Source of the DNA: Paracoccaceae bacterium
Lineage (GTDB): Bacteria > Pseudomonadota > Alphaproteobacteria > Rhodobacterales > Rhodobacteraceae
Length of the DNA stretch: 64,000 bases
Assembly: GCA_033344815.1 (NCBI GenBank)
Contig: JAWPMR010000001.1
Span: 3,396,136 to 3,460,135, forward strand
Reading direction: 5' to 3'
In this document: positions 1 to 9,621 of the stretch, piece after piece
Position numbering within the stretch: position 1 is the first letter of the stretch
Layout: every line of letters starts with the position of its first letter
Notes under the pieces: model-generated
Seen by the model: only the letters and a program-made list of their open reading frames with translations
Told to the model about the DNA's origin: nothing
Databases searched by the model: none
Made by a program: the position numbers and the translations under genes

Positions 1-1
1 G

Positions 2-982
2 TTCGAGCGTTTTGACGATTTGGATCAAGTGCTGGATCATGCAGGCCTTAGCTATTTTCCTGATTTTGACGCACCGGAAAGCCAACAGGTGTTTTCCGAT
101 GCACAGCATCCTCACGACGGACAGGAATCCGCCCGAAAACTCTATGTGGCACTGACCCGCGCGCGCGACAGGCTCATTCTTGTACTGCCAAAAGAGCGGA
201 CGACCTCACGCGAGCGGCCGGAACGGATGGTGGACGTGCTCCGCGACAAGGGTGGTTTAGTGACACATGAGACTGGGCTCACCCTTAGTGGGCGCGCTTT
301 TCCTACACGCATAAGTGACGGGATCGCAGCGGAACCTGACAGGACGGAGGTATCGGACGAAATGGTGCATGCGGGCTTTGGAGCCCGTCGCGCAAGCGAC
401 GCTACTCCAAAAACGGTTTGGCGGCGCAGCCCATCGACTTTGGAAGCGGCGCAAGACTTCACCAGCAACCCTTTGACAACAATCGATCTTGGCGCGCCGG
501 TGACGGACACACGGATGGTGGCTGCAACGATGCGGGGTACAGCCTGGCATCTGGCATTGCGCGTCTTGATACAGCACCCTCACAGAGTCGAACACTTGCG
601 CGCCGCGACGGGTCTTTCCGAGGCAACGCTCACGGAGATCGGGGCACAGGCTGCCCTCCTGACGGCATGGTTGAGCGAGCGTGGTTATGATCGACTGCAT
701 TTTGAACTTCCTCTGCAAGAGATCGCCTCAGACGGCTCCGAGACAAACGCCATTGTCGATTGCGTCGCCGAGGGTCCTTCAGGTGTGCTGATCATTGATC
801 ACAAATCTGGGGCTTGTCCTGATCCAGAGACACGTTTCGCCACGTATTTACCTCAGCTTACAGCCTATGCGGACCTAGTGCGCCAAAACTGGCCAGAAAA
901 GCGGCTAGACGGCGTCGTGATCAATTGGATGAGCGAAGGGACACTGTCGGTTTCCCCTGTTGCGCAGGAGGAACGCGTCTGA
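2..982 (+). CDS. UvrD/AddA-type helicase-nuclease, C-terminal part (5' end outside window)
   Basis: The reading frame is open from base 2, so the true start lies upstream. The visible 326 residues hold a superfamily 1 helicase motif VI (YVALTRARDRL, bases about 145-177). Near the C-terminus there is a RecB-type nuclease signature (IIDHKSG, about bases 790-812), whose Asp and Lys would bind metal and catalyse cleavage. This combination is typical of AddA or exonuclease V beta-like proteins, which unwind and degrade DNA ends. The stop codon overlaps the start of the next gene (TGA at 980-982, ATG at 982), so the two are translationally coupled. In this context it is more likely part of the defence-like operon than the housekeeping addA, because addB is not next to it. 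The N-terminal ATP-binding motifs cannot be checked here. Confidence 0.85.
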   Translation, partial: FERFDDLDQVLDHAGLSYFPDFDAPESQQVFSDAQHPHDGQESARKLYVALTRARDRLILVLPKERTTSRERPERMVDVLRDKGGLVTHETGLTLSGRAFPTRISDGIAAEPDRTEVSDEMVHAGFGARRASDATPKTVWRRSPSTLEAAQDFTSNPLTTIDLGAPVTDTRMVAATMRGTAWHLALRVLIQHPHRVEHLRAATGLSEATLTEIGAQAALLTAWLSERGYDRLHFELPLQEIASDGSETNAIVDCVAEGPSGVLIIDHKSGACPDPETRFATYLPQLTAYADLVRQNWPEKRLDGVVINWMSEGTLSVSPVAQEERV

Positions 983-2151
983 TGTCCCTTCTGGCATGGA
1001 TTGATTTTGACCAAGCCGATCGTGACCGGACCCGCCGGATCATGGATTTGTTCGGCCAGGAAGACAGCCGGGACGAGTTGGGATTGGGCTCTGTGCGCGA
1101 CGCGTTGGCGGACTTGATGTTTCCCAGCACGTCCACCATCCAAACGCGTCTCAGATACATGCTTTTTGTGCCATGGATATATCAGATGGCGGGCCAACAA
1201 GCCGGGACGGCCGCCGTTCGGCAGACGCTAGCACGAGGGTTGGAGTTTCGCCTGATTGAGGCTCTAATCAATGGCGGCGAAACACAGAATGTTATCGGAC
1301 GAGAAGCGCGGGAAACGCTGAAACGCCTGCCAAGTGATGTGTATTGGGCGGGTCTTTATACGATTGGCATTCGCCGCTTTCAGGGGAGCCGAAACGCCTG
1401 CTTTGAAGCCTCGCCCAGAGAGGCCCGCTCACTCTGGGCCTCAGGCCTGCCCTCTGCTCCTGAAGGTTTTCTGGAGGATTTGGACAGTTCGGTTGCTTTC
1501 GCACTGACGCCTGATGAGGCAGGGTTCATTCGGGATCGCTTGACGCATCAGGCTCCCACCAGCCTGTTGACGCTTTTGGCGCGAGAAAAAACCGCACCTG
1601 ACTGTGATATGATCTGGAAGCACCCGCGACGATCAGATTGGCCAAGGGATATCACGATAATTGTGAAACATGCGCATCGGTTCTCGGATCTGATGCATGG
1701 CGCGTCGTTGCTTTATAATCTCATGCTTTGTGAGAAGGCCGCAACGATGAAGGGTGGTGATGGTTCCACTTGGCACGATCGCGGTGAGAACTATGCGTTG
1801 CTGCTGGATAAATGGGCCCAGTCCCTGAACATCAGCCAGTTGTTGGATTGGGATCTTTTCGAGCTTTGGGATCTGTCACGGGATACCATTCACAAAGTGA
1901 AACCGCAGACATGCCGTTTCATTGAAACCTGGCGCGACATCGTTGTGCGCACAAATGGCCTTGTTGCAAATAATACCGAGGCGCGCGCGTTGATCAAAGA
2001 TCGGGAGATGAGACTAAAGGGAGGAAAATCCCGCTTCCGAAATGACGGTGCGCTGATGCGCTGGAGTGGCGCATCTGGAACAGCACCGCTGAACTACAGA
2101 TGGCAGCCTGTTGTCTCCAATCACGTCAAGGATTTAGTAGATGCCGGATAG
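982..2151 (+). CDS. DUF6361-like protein of the helicase/nuclease operon
   Basis: A 389-residue soluble protein that begins MSLLAWIDFDQ and continues with segments (SVRDALADLMFPSTSTIQTR, LRYMLFVPWIYQ) that I recall from proteins annotated DUF6361. The family name is from memory and no function is known to me. The start is ATG 982, which overlaps the preceding stop; an upstream in-frame ATG at 925 lies inside the previous gene and is rejected. The 3' end overlaps the next gene by 11 bases. I see no signal peptide, membrane segment or recognised catalytic motif. Its fixed place between a helicase-nuclease and a PLD-type protein suggests it is a structural or targeting subunit of the same system. 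Confidence 0.8.
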   Translation: MSLLAWIDFDQADRDRTRRIMDLFGQEDSRDELGLGSVRDALADLMFPSTSTIQTRLRYMLFVPWIYQMAGQQAGTAAVRQTLARGLEFRLIEALINGGETQNVIGREARETLKRLPSDVYWAGLYTIGIRRFQGSRNACFEASPREARSLWASGLPSAPEGFLEDLDSSVAFALTPDEAGFIRDRLTHQAPTSLLTLLAREKTAPDCDMIWKHPRRSDWPRDITIIVKHAHRFSDLMHGASLLYNLMLCEKAATMKGGDGSTWHDRGENYALLLDKWAQSLNISQLLDWDLFELWDLSRDTIHKVKPQTCRFIETWRDIVVRTNGLVANNTEARALIKDREMRLKGGKSRFRNDGALMRWSGASGTAPLNYRWQPVVSNHVKDLVDAG

Positions 2152-3985
2152 CGCTGCGCTAGATCCGCAAAATCGTGCACTTTATGGGGAAATCCTGCGC
2201 GCACCTGCGGGCTTTGAGTTGGATGCAGCTCTGGCCACGACTTACACGCTTGACTTTGAAACAGCTCTTGTGGTTCCGGCGACCCTTGCGTTTCACGCAG
2301 CTGAAAACAGGCAGGAGACACTCGACACGCCGCTTGCCCTTCTGGAAGGGTTGGAGCGATTGTCATCGCGCATCGCCATCTTTTGCGAGGCGGGTCGGAT
2401 TAAAGCCGTGCCAAAGGGTGCCAACCGCCTGACAGCGCTTTTGGAAGAGACTGTGACAGAAGTGGTTGCACCACGCGGTGGTGCGTTTCACCCCAAGCTT
2501 TGGCTTTTGCGTTTCAAACCACTTGGTGGAAAAGGTCCGTCGCGCCTGAGGCTGGCACTCTTGTCTCGCAACCTGACGACAGATGCGTCCTGGGATCTGT
2601 CATTGTCCTTGGATGGTGCGACTGAGTCATCAACGAATGCCGCGAATGCGCCACTGGTTTCCCTGATCCGCACTTTGCCAAGCCTGTCGTCCGGCCGTCC
2701 AACGCCTGACCGTGTAACGCGCATGGTGACCTCGCTTGCTGATGACCTGGCCCGAGCCTGTTGGATCCTGCCAGAGCATGTGCGTGCCATCCGATTTGCC
2801 GTCAACGGGCTCACTGACCGTGTTTGGCGACCTAAGATCGGCAAGAGCCTCGGGATCATTTCTCCGTTTGTCACCGACAGTGCTCTCGCGACGCTGGCGG
2901 GTAGCGTTGGACCTGAAAAATCGTTTCTGCTTGGGCGCAGCGATGAATTGGCTTTGTTGAAGCCAGAAACGCTTGCATATTTCGCCTCTGTCCGCGTTCT
3001 TGATGAACTAGCCGAAACCGAAGATGGCGAGGACGCAGAAGAGGGTACCAAAGGACCCGTTCCGGCGCGTGGCCTGCACGCAAAGGCTTTCATCACCGAG
3101 CGGTACTCCAGCACCGAAATCACAATGGGGTCCGGAAACGCCACGCGGGCTGCTCTGCTTAGTGGAGAAAATGTTGAAGTCTTTGCGACGCTCTCGGGAT
3201 ACACGCGTGATTTGGGATCAGTTGAACAACAGCTTTCGTCTGAACATCTGGGCCGTTACTTACGCGACTTCGTACCGTATATTCCAGAGGATGTCTCCTC
3301 TGAGGAGGCTGCCGAGGGGCGGCTGGATGAAATCCGGCGGCAGCTGGCGCAGGCACATCTGCAGATGCGCTGTGAGACCTATGAGGGCGATTTGATTGGC
3401 CTTCATCTATCGGCGGCAAATGCAGTGCGTATTCCAGAAATTGCGGAGGTTCGTATTTGGCCATTGGTCGCCGGGGATGGGTTCGGCGTTGAGCTTTCGG
3501 CGCTGGATGGTAAGGAACAACTCTTGGCGCGGCTGCCCCTCAAGAATGTCACGCGGTGGGTTGGCGTGCAGCTTAAGGACAAAGAGACAGGTCTCGAGCA
3601 AGAGTTCACGCTCGGAACAGAACTTAATAATCTGCCAGAAACCCGGACCTCAGAAATTCTGCGTGCGCTCATTGAGAACAAGGAGGCTTTCTTGCGCTAT
3701 ATTCGTCTTCTGCTTGGAGACGTTTCAGAGGCTGCGAAGGCTTTGTTTGCGGCAGGCCAAGGGGGCAAGTTCTTTGGCGATTTTTCTGACAACAGGGACG
3801 CACCGCTTCTGGAAGATATGGTCCGCGCCTTGGCGGGGGACGGCAGGCAATTGCGCGACATTGAACGGTTGGTCACCCGTTTGAGTGATCCTGAGACTGG
3901 GAAAAGTGACGTCATCCCAGCAGATTTCTTGGCGCTGTGGGAGACATTCCGGCAAGTCGTACCGACGGAGCCAAGGGATGGCTGA
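2141..3985 (+). CDS. Phospholipase D-superfamily protein, probable nuclease
   Basis: A 614-residue protein with two HxK half-sites typical of the PLD superfamily. The first is near residues 117-119 (GAFHPKLWLL, followed by SRNLT). The second is near residues 313-315 (GLHAKAFI, followed by GSGNAT). In PLD-type nucleases two such halves form one metal-independent active site with a His nucleophile. The classical final Asp of HKD is not clear, and GSxN-type residues follow instead. The C-terminal half of about 250 residues is not recognised. The gene overlaps both neighbours (11 bases upstream, 8 downstream). PLD proteins accompany helicases in DISARM (DrmC) and in Dpd systems, so a DNA-cleaving role is likely but unproven. 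Confidence 0.85.
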   Translation: MPDSAALDPQNRALYGEILRAPAGFELDAALATTYTLDFETALVVPATLAFHAAENRQETLDTPLALLEGLERLSSRIAIFCEAGRIKAVPKGANRLTALLEETVTEVVAPRGGAFHPKLWLLRFKPLGGKGPSRLRLALLSRNLTTDASWDLSLSLDGATESSTNAANAPLVSLIRTLPSLSSGRPTPDRVTRMVTSLADDLARACWILPEHVRAIRFAVNGLTDRVWRPKIGKSLGIISPFVTDSALATLAGSVGPEKSFLLGRSDELALLKPETLAYFASVRVLDELAETEDGEDAEEGTKGPVPARGLHAKAFITERYSSTEITMGSGNATRAALLSGENVEVFATLSGYTRDLGSVEQQLSSEHLGRYLRDFVPYIPEDVSSEEAAEGRLDEIRRQLAQAHLQMRCETYEGDLIGLHLSAANAVRIPEIAEVRIWPLVAGDGFGVELSALDGKEQLLARLPLKNVTRWVGVQLKDKETGLEQEFTLGTELNNLPETRTSEILRALIENKEAFLRYIRLLLGDVSEAAKALFAAGQGGKFFGDFSDNRDAPLLEDMVRALAGDGRQLRDIERLVTRLSDPETGKSDVIPADFLALWETFRQVVPTEPRDG

Positions 3986-6900
3986 ACGTTTTAGCGCCGA
4001 GCGCGCTCTTCGCCCGCTGAAGCCATTTCAGCGCACCACTGTCGAGTATGTTTCGCGCAGACTTCTGAGCGATCCGGACGCTGTTCGGCATTTTCTGGTG
4101 GCTGATGAAGTGGGGCTTGGCAAAACCATGATTGCGCGTGGTGTGATTGCCCGCACCATCGAAGCGCTCCAAGATACCGTGCCGCGTATTGATATTGTCT
4201 ATATTTGTTCAAACGGTGCGATTGCCAAACAAAACGTGGCCCGCTTGAACGTGATGGGGGGCGAGCAGTCTCGGATCTTGCCAACCCGTCTCACAATGCT
4301 CGCACTGGAGCTGGCACGTGCAGGCGGTATCAAGGAAAAGGGAGTTAACTTCTTTAGTCTGACGCCGGGAACATCGTTGGACCTGAAACAGGGTGGCGGC
4401 ATGAAACAGGAACGTGCCTTGATCCTGCGACTGATTTGGGATCTCCTCGATGATCGTCGCGGGGTCTCCAAGATGCTGCAGGGCTATGCAGGCAAGGAGG
4501 GCTGGAAGTCCACGCGCGGCTGGGTCGATGCGCAACCCATTGAGCCGCAGATTGCCCAAAGGTTTCAGAACGCAATTTCCAAGCGGCCGGACCTGCTTGC
4601 TGAGCTTGAAGCCTGCGCGCAGTGTTATAAAGGGCTTCGGCACAATGATCGGGACCTAAACCGACGGCGCGAAACAATTGTCGGTGAGTTGCGCACCATT
4701 CTTGCCCGTGAAAGTGCCGAGGCGCTAGAGCCGGACCTGATTGTCCTCGACGAATTCCAGCGTTTTACCGAACTTCTGCACGGTGACAGTGAGGCGGCAG
4801 AACTTGCCCATAAGCTCTTTGACGCGGTGGACCCTGATGGCAACCAAGCCAAGGTGCTTTTGTTGTCCGCCACGCCGTACAAAATGCTATCGCTTCGCGA
4901 AGATGATGCCGACGCCGGCGATCATTACCGCGAGTTTCTGGACGTTCTCGATTTTCTCTTTGGGGAACGCGGCGAACATGTCCGCGCCGAGTTGGAAACA
5001 GAGATGCGGCGCTTTCGCAACGCTTTGCAGACCCTTCCGGGAAGTTTTGATATCGCCAAAGACATCAAATCCGACATTGAAGGAACACTGCGCCGCGTTA
5101 TTGCCCGAACCGAACGGGTGTCTGAAACCGCTGATCGTGATGCAATGATGCGGGACATCGACGTCCCGGTGACTGTGGAGCCAAGTGATCTAATCGAAGC
5201 GCGCGCTGTCGCGCGCGTTGCTGACGCGGCAGACGCACCGGGCACAGTCGAGTATTGGAAGTCGGCGCCATATCTTTTGAGTTTCTTGCGTGACTACAAG
5301 CTTGGCCAGCGGCTGGAGCATCTCAAGGACGCGCCGCCAGCATCATTGGTTCAGGCCATCAAGGACGCCAAATCTGCGCAAATCGACAAGCGTGCAGTGG
5401 AGGCCTACGACGCAATCCCAGATAACAACGGTCGGATGCGGGCGCTGAAGAAAATTGCCTTTCAGAACGATATGGCAAAACGGCTCTGGGTTCCAGCAAG
5501 TCTGCCTTATTTCGGGCCGCGCATTCGGGCCAGCAAATTGCTCATATTCTCGCAATGGGCGATGGTACCAGACGCGATTGCGGCGCTGCTTTCATATGAA
5601 AGCGAGCGGGCTATGGGGATGGATCAACTCGGACACGCATATTCCGATGCGTTCAGAAAGCAAACGCAACCTCTGAACTTCAGAAAGACCAAAGCACGCC
5701 TGACAGGTTTGCGTGCCCTGCCATTGGCTATCCCTTCGCCGACGCTCGCAAAAGCAGTGGACCCTTTGACAATTTTCCTCAGCGGTGAGCCTGTACCTGA
5801 TGTCACGACGATGCGCACTTTGGCAAAAGAGCGGCTGGTGTCGTACGCCAAAAAGATCGACAAGAGACTTCACCCTGCGGAGCGCGGCGGTCTCTTACAA
5901 AAACTTGCTGATCGGCTTGGAGAAGAGGGCAGTGGTGTGCGGGCCGAGACGTGGGAGTGGGCATGTGCGGCGTGTCTTGACCAAGACCATGACGGGTTTG
6001 GCAAGTGGCTCGCTCAAGGGAAAATACTAAGCGACGAAATCCGCGACGATGGTCTCGAAAACTGGTTTGAACATATCGATGCTTTGAACGAAGCGTCCCG
6101 GACGGAGCATGTTTTTGGACAGCCAGACTTCGACATCTTGCTTGATCACTTGACCGATTTAGCATTGGGCAGTCCCGCGACCTGCGCGTTGCGTTCTCTT
6201 CGGCGCATGGCGCCCAATCTATCCTACGATGATCCAGCTCTTCTGAATGCCGCAGCGCGCGTTGGGATGGCGTTTCGCGGGCTCTTCAACCAACCTGAAA
6301 GCCAGGCGCTGCTACGTGGAAACAGCGATGAAGTCTATTGGCAGTCAGTTCTGCATCATTGCGTAGATTATGACCTACAGTCCGTGATGGATGAATATGT
6401 GCACGTCCTTCTGGAAGCAGAGGGACAGACAGATGCCGGCCCATCCGAAGCGGTTACTGTGATCTCCAAGGCTATCGATGAAGCACTCTCGCTCAAACCA
6501 GCTCGGATTGAAATCAAGCGGTACCAAGCTCGTCGAGGACGCATCCATACACCCAAACCGTTCGGAATGCGGGGCCGCTTCGCGACCCGTTTGGTTGCAA
6601 AAGGTCAGGAGGATGCTGCCGCTCAGCGAACGGTTACCATTCGCACAGCCTTTAATTCACCGTTCAAACCATTCGTGCTTGCCTCCACGTCGATCGGCCA
6701 GGAGGGTTTAGACTTCCATCTATATTGCCACCGCCTTGTGCACTGGAATTTGCCCGCCAATCCGGTTGATCTGGAACAGCGCGAAGGGCGCATTCATCGC
6801 TATAAAAACCTCGCAATTCGCCAAAATCTTGCGGAGCGCTCTTCTCAGCCTCGAACCATGGTCGGCGCGGATCAGGACGTTTGGAGGCAGATGTTTGACG

Positions 6901-7163
6901 TTGCCCAAGAAGGTGCCGCGCGCGGGGGTGGTCTGGAACCATTCTGGCTCTTGGAAGGCGAAACTTGCATTGAGCGGTATGCGTTGAGTTTGCCCTACAG
7001 CCGCGAGACCTCGTTGATGGGATGGCTCAGACGCTCTGTCGCAATCTACCGGCTGGCTTTCGGGCAACCGCGGCAAGACGATCTGCTGGCCTTTCTTAGC
7101 AACTTGAATGGCTCGACGGATGAGATCGATATGGAAGCGCTGCAGATCAGTCTCAGGCCATAG
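3978..7163 (+). CDS. Large SNF2/DEAD-like helicase of the defence-type operon
   Basis: A 1,061-residue superfamily 2 ATPase. Visible motifs are Walker A (DEVGLGKT, residues about 43-50), Walker B (VLDEFQRF, around 257), motif III (LLSATPYK, around 297) and a C-terminal helicase lobe with QEGLDFH and QREGRIHRYKN near residue 930. A long insertion of several hundred residues separates the lobes. The start is ATG 3978 (MAERFSAERA), which overlaps the PLD gene by 8 bases; an ATG at 3885 lies inside that gene and is rejected. The protein resembles the DrmD/DpdE kind of helicase in layout, but I cannot assign it to either. It is the last gene of the operon. A mobile-element pseudogene on the opposite strand follows 64 bases later. 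Confidence 0.88.
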   Translation: MAERFSAERALRPLKPFQRTTVEYVSRRLLSDPDAVRHFLVADEVGLGKTMIARGVIARTIEALQDTVPRIDIVYICSNGAIAKQNVARLNVMGGEQSRILPTRLTMLALELARAGGIKEKGVNFFSLTPGTSLDLKQGGGMKQERALILRLIWDLLDDRRGVSKMLQGYAGKEGWKSTRGWVDAQPIEPQIAQRFQNAISKRPDLLAELEACAQCYKGLRHNDRDLNRRRETIVGELRTILARESAEALEPDLIVLDEFQRFTELLHGDSEAAELAHKLFDAVDPDGNQAKVLLLSATPYKMLSLREDDADAGDHYREFLDVLDFLFGERGEHVRAELETEMRRFRNALQTLPGSFDIAKDIKSDIEGTLRRVIARTERVSETADRDAMMRDIDVPVTVEPSDLIEARAVARVADAADAPGTVEYWKSAPYLLSFLRDYKLGQRLEHLKDAPPASLVQAIKDAKSAQIDKRAVEAYDAIPDNNGRMRALKKIAFQNDMAKRLWVPASLPYFGPRIRASKLLIFSQWAMVPDAIAALLSYESERAMGMDQLGHAYSDAFRKQTQPLNFRKTKARLTGLRALPLAIPSPTLAKAVDPLTIFLSGEPVPDVTTMRTLAKERLVSYAKKIDKRLHPAERGGLLQKLADRLGEEGSGVRAETWEWACAACLDQDHDGFGKWLAQGKILSDEIRDDGLENWFEHIDALNEASRTEHVFGQPDFDILLDHLTDLALGSPATCALRSLRRMAPNLSYDDPALLNAAARVGMAFRGLFNQPESQALLRGNSDEVYWQSVLHHCVDYDLQSVMDEYVHVLLEAEGQTDAGPSEAVTVISKAIDEALSLKPARIEIKRYQARRGRIHTPKPFGMRGRFATRLVAKGQEDAAAQRTVTIRTAFNSPFKPFVLASTSIGQEGLDFHLYCHRLVHWNLPANPVDLEQREGRIHRYKNLAIRQNLAERSSQPRTMVGADQDVWRQMFDVAQEGAARGGGLEPFWLLEGETCIERYALSLPYSRETSLMGWLRRSVAIYRLAFGQPRQDDLLAFLSNLNGSTDEIDMEALQISLRP

Positions 7164-7227
7164 AAACCAGGCCTCTTGTTTGGCCAAGCGCAAGGACTCT
7201 GCGGCGGGGACCGAACATTTGAGAATA

Positions 7228-8981
7228 TTACGCTGCTGCTTGAAAAAGCAATTTGAGATCAGAGCGAGCCCCCGCAACCATCTCAACTTGCGATGCAAGT
7301 TCACGAAGATCGGCCGCCCCTACCGGGTGGCCGTCTTTCGTTTGCAAGTTGAGATTTGAGCGCCCTCCCGCAACCAACGATCTCTGCGATAGCAGGTTGT
7401 TTAGTGCCTCGGCCTCCGAAAGGAAGTCGGGGTTTTTCTTTCCTGCCGCAAATCGCAGGATTGCGCCTAGATCGCCGCGCAAGATGATCGCCAATTACCC
7501 GTTGTCAGGCATGAGCGTTACTTGCTCGATCAGCGACCGCAGAACCTCGACCGCTGGTGCGCGGTCCTGCTCGCGCTGTAAGTTCTCGCATAGCTTGCCG
7601 ACATGATCCTGATAGACATGTGCCATGTTCGGATGCAGCAGGGGCGGTGGCTCATCGGCATTTGCTAGCATCTCAGCCAGTTCGGCTTTGCGCGCTTCCA
7701 GCTTCTCGGCCTTGTCCTTCAGCTTGAGTGGCGGGTAGCCCTGTAGAATGGCGTCGACCATCTTGTCCAATTCACGATCAGCCCGTTCAAACTCTTTTTG
7801 CCATCCAACCAAATCCTCGCCACGCTCGATCCTAAGACGGTTCACCTCATGCGTAAATTCGGCGCAGAACTCCTTGAAGAGCTCCGGCTCCATCAAATGC
7901 TTGCGCAAACCGTTCAGGATCGAGGCTTCCAAAGCATCGCGCCGGATATTCATTCGATTGCTGCATGTCCCTTTGTTGCGGGCTGTTGAACAGCCCAGCA
8001 GGTCTTTTGAGATCAGCGAATAGCCACCGCCGCAGCATCCGCATTTGATGAGGCCCCCCAAAAGGTGCTTGGGTCGCCTGCGATCATTCATTGGATTGCT
8101 GCTATCCCCGGTTGTATCGAACGTAAGGCTGGCTTGTAGCGCCTTGACCTCGTTCCACATCGGCTGTTCAACAATCCGTAGATCAGGCACTTCGTGCACA
8201 ACCCATTCGCTTTCCGGGTTCGGGCGGGACACCCGCCTGCCGGTGTCGGGATCCTTCATGTAGCGCAGCCGGTTCCAGACCAGCCGCCCGATGTAGAGTT
8301 CGTTGTTGAGAATACCTGTGCCGCGCTTGGGGTTACCGTGGATCGTCGAAGGCCCCCATTCCTTGCCCTGCGGTCCCGCGATGCCTTCCTCATTCAAGGT
8401 CAATGCAATGGTGCGTGAGGATTGCCCGGCGAGGTAATCGCGGAAGATCCGCCGTATGACAGCCGCTTCGATCGGATTGATCTCGCGTTCCCCCGCTCGT
8501 CCGGGACTGCGGTCCGAACCACGTCATAGCCAACGCAGCGCCCGCCGCCGGACCGCCCCATTTCCACCCGACCACGCAGACCGCGCCGAGTTTTATCCGC
8601 AAGATCCTTCAGGAAGAGCGCCCCCATTGTGCCTTTCAGGCCGATATGCAGCTCGCTGACCTCGCCTTCGGACAGCGTCACGATGCTGTCATCGGCGAAG
8701 CGCATCCCTTTATAGAGCCCGGCGATATCTTCTTGGTCCCGCGAAAGCCGATCCAGTGACTCCGTAAGAATTACATCGAACCGCCGCTTGAGCCCATCGG
8801 CGATCAGTTCCTGAACGCCTGGACGGAGGAGCGAGGCCCCGGAGATCGCACGATCCGTATAGCGGTCGATAATCGTACAGCCTTCGCATTCCGCGCGTGC
8901 ACGGCAGATGCGTAACTGATCCTAAATTGAGGCATCGCGTTGATTGTCAGATGAATACCATCCGTAAAGTGCCGCTTTCAT
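7228..8981 (-). pseudogene. Large serine recombinase, decayed
   Basis: Read on the minus strand from ATG 8981 (good Shine-Dalgarno GGGAGGTGAG just upstream), the frame gives MKAALYGWYSSDNQRDASI and then hits an amber codon at 8924-8922. Downstream are recognisable resolvase segments (YTDRAISGASLLRPGVQ, ESLDRLSRDQEDIAG), a recombinase domain, a zinc-ribbon-like CGCCGGGY segment and a coiled coil. A one-base loss in a run of five C (8490-8494, plus strand) shifts the frame. An ochre codon at 7497-7495 interrupts the C-terminus, which continues in frame to 7228. The catalytic Ser is kept, but the usual Arg of the Y-A-R-Y-S-S motif is Trp. The gene is therefore dead by four independent marks. Serine recombinases of this type mobilise integrative elements. 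Confidence 0.85.
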
Positions 8982-8993
8982 ATGCTCACCTCC

Positions 8994-9233
8994 CTAATCG
9001 CGGGGGCTGCTCTGTCCATGACGCGCGGTTTCCGCTTCGACAAAATCTCTTGCAGCTTGCCGTGCCAGCAGACGAACCAAGTCGACCAGACGTGGGTCAT
9101 CGCTTGCACGTCCCACGCGCACGATTTCGCGATCTGCTGTCCCGGCCCCAATGGAGCAATGCCCTGTCGAGGTATCGCTTGCCGTCTGGCCGCCGTATTT
9201 TCTTTGATCGTTGGGTTCCATAAACTCCAGCAT
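8994..9233 (-). CDS. Small conserved protein upstream of the recombinase
   Basis: A 79-residue protein, hydrophilic, rich in charged helices (LVDLVRLLARQAARDFVEAE). It ends 12 bases before the start of the recombinase pseudogene and is in the same direction, so the two formed an operon. It has no motif I can assign. Small proteins in this position are common beside large serine recombinases in Rhodobacteraceae, and may help directionality or regulate excision, but this is inference. The start could be MLEFMEPN at 9233 or the second Met four codons later. Confidence 0.5.
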   Translation of the reverse strand: MLEFMEPNDQRKYGGQTASDTSTGHCSIGAGTADREIVRVGRASDDPRLVDLVRLLARQAARDFVEAETARHGQSSPRD

Positions 9234-9564
9234 GACAGACGGCGACAGTCCCTCAAGAAAAAACCAAATGGGAAAACAGCGCGTTGCGGCCTGCGCTGGC
9301 GTGTTTTGGCGTAGGCACTCGCGGTATGGGAAAATTTAGCGTCGCACATTTAGGCACCGTAAATACTGGTGTTCAGATGTGTGTCGGTCTGCATTCTGTC
9401 CATGGAGAGGTCCTCGGCGGACGAATTGCCAGCGCAATCGAACGCTCCCGCGAGAATGCCACAACCTGTCCGAGTCGCAAAACGCCATTGAAATGGGGTT
9501 GCGAGATTACGCGGTTTGTACGCGCGGCTACTCCGGCGGGAAAGTGAGAGATGGGTTTGGGGTG
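9234..9564. other. Gap of 331 bases
   Basis: I see no convincing gene here. The only open frames are short and have atypical composition. The segment separates the recombinase operon from the DUF932 leader. Confidence 0.5.
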
Positions 9565-9611
9565 CCGTGACGGGCTAGGGCTGGAGGAGTGGCCTCCGGC
9601 GCCTGTCGTGG
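9565..9611 (+). ncRNA. Structured 5' leader of the DUF932 gene, copy 1
   Basis: An outer 10-base-pair stem pairs 9565-9574 (CCGTGACGGG) with 9602-9611 (CCTGTCGTGG), with several G-U pairs. It encloses a hairpin of stem GGAGG/CCTCC (9583-9587 with 9593-9597) and loop AGTGG. The start codon of the DUF932 gene follows 10 bases later (ATG 9622), so the element overlaps or sits just before the ribosome-binding region. A second copy with a different stem but the same loop precedes the ParB-type start at 11036, which supports a real RNA fold. Confidence 0.6.
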
Positions 9612-9621
9612 AGGTTACCCC

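Noticed and set aside
7250-7400. Repeated phrases (GAGCG..CCCGCAACCA and CAACTTGC/GCAAGTTG) that suggest an att site or hairpin
   Set aside because: They fall inside the C-terminal coding part of the recombinase pseudogene, where the protein itself has a duplicated VAG(G/A)R segment.
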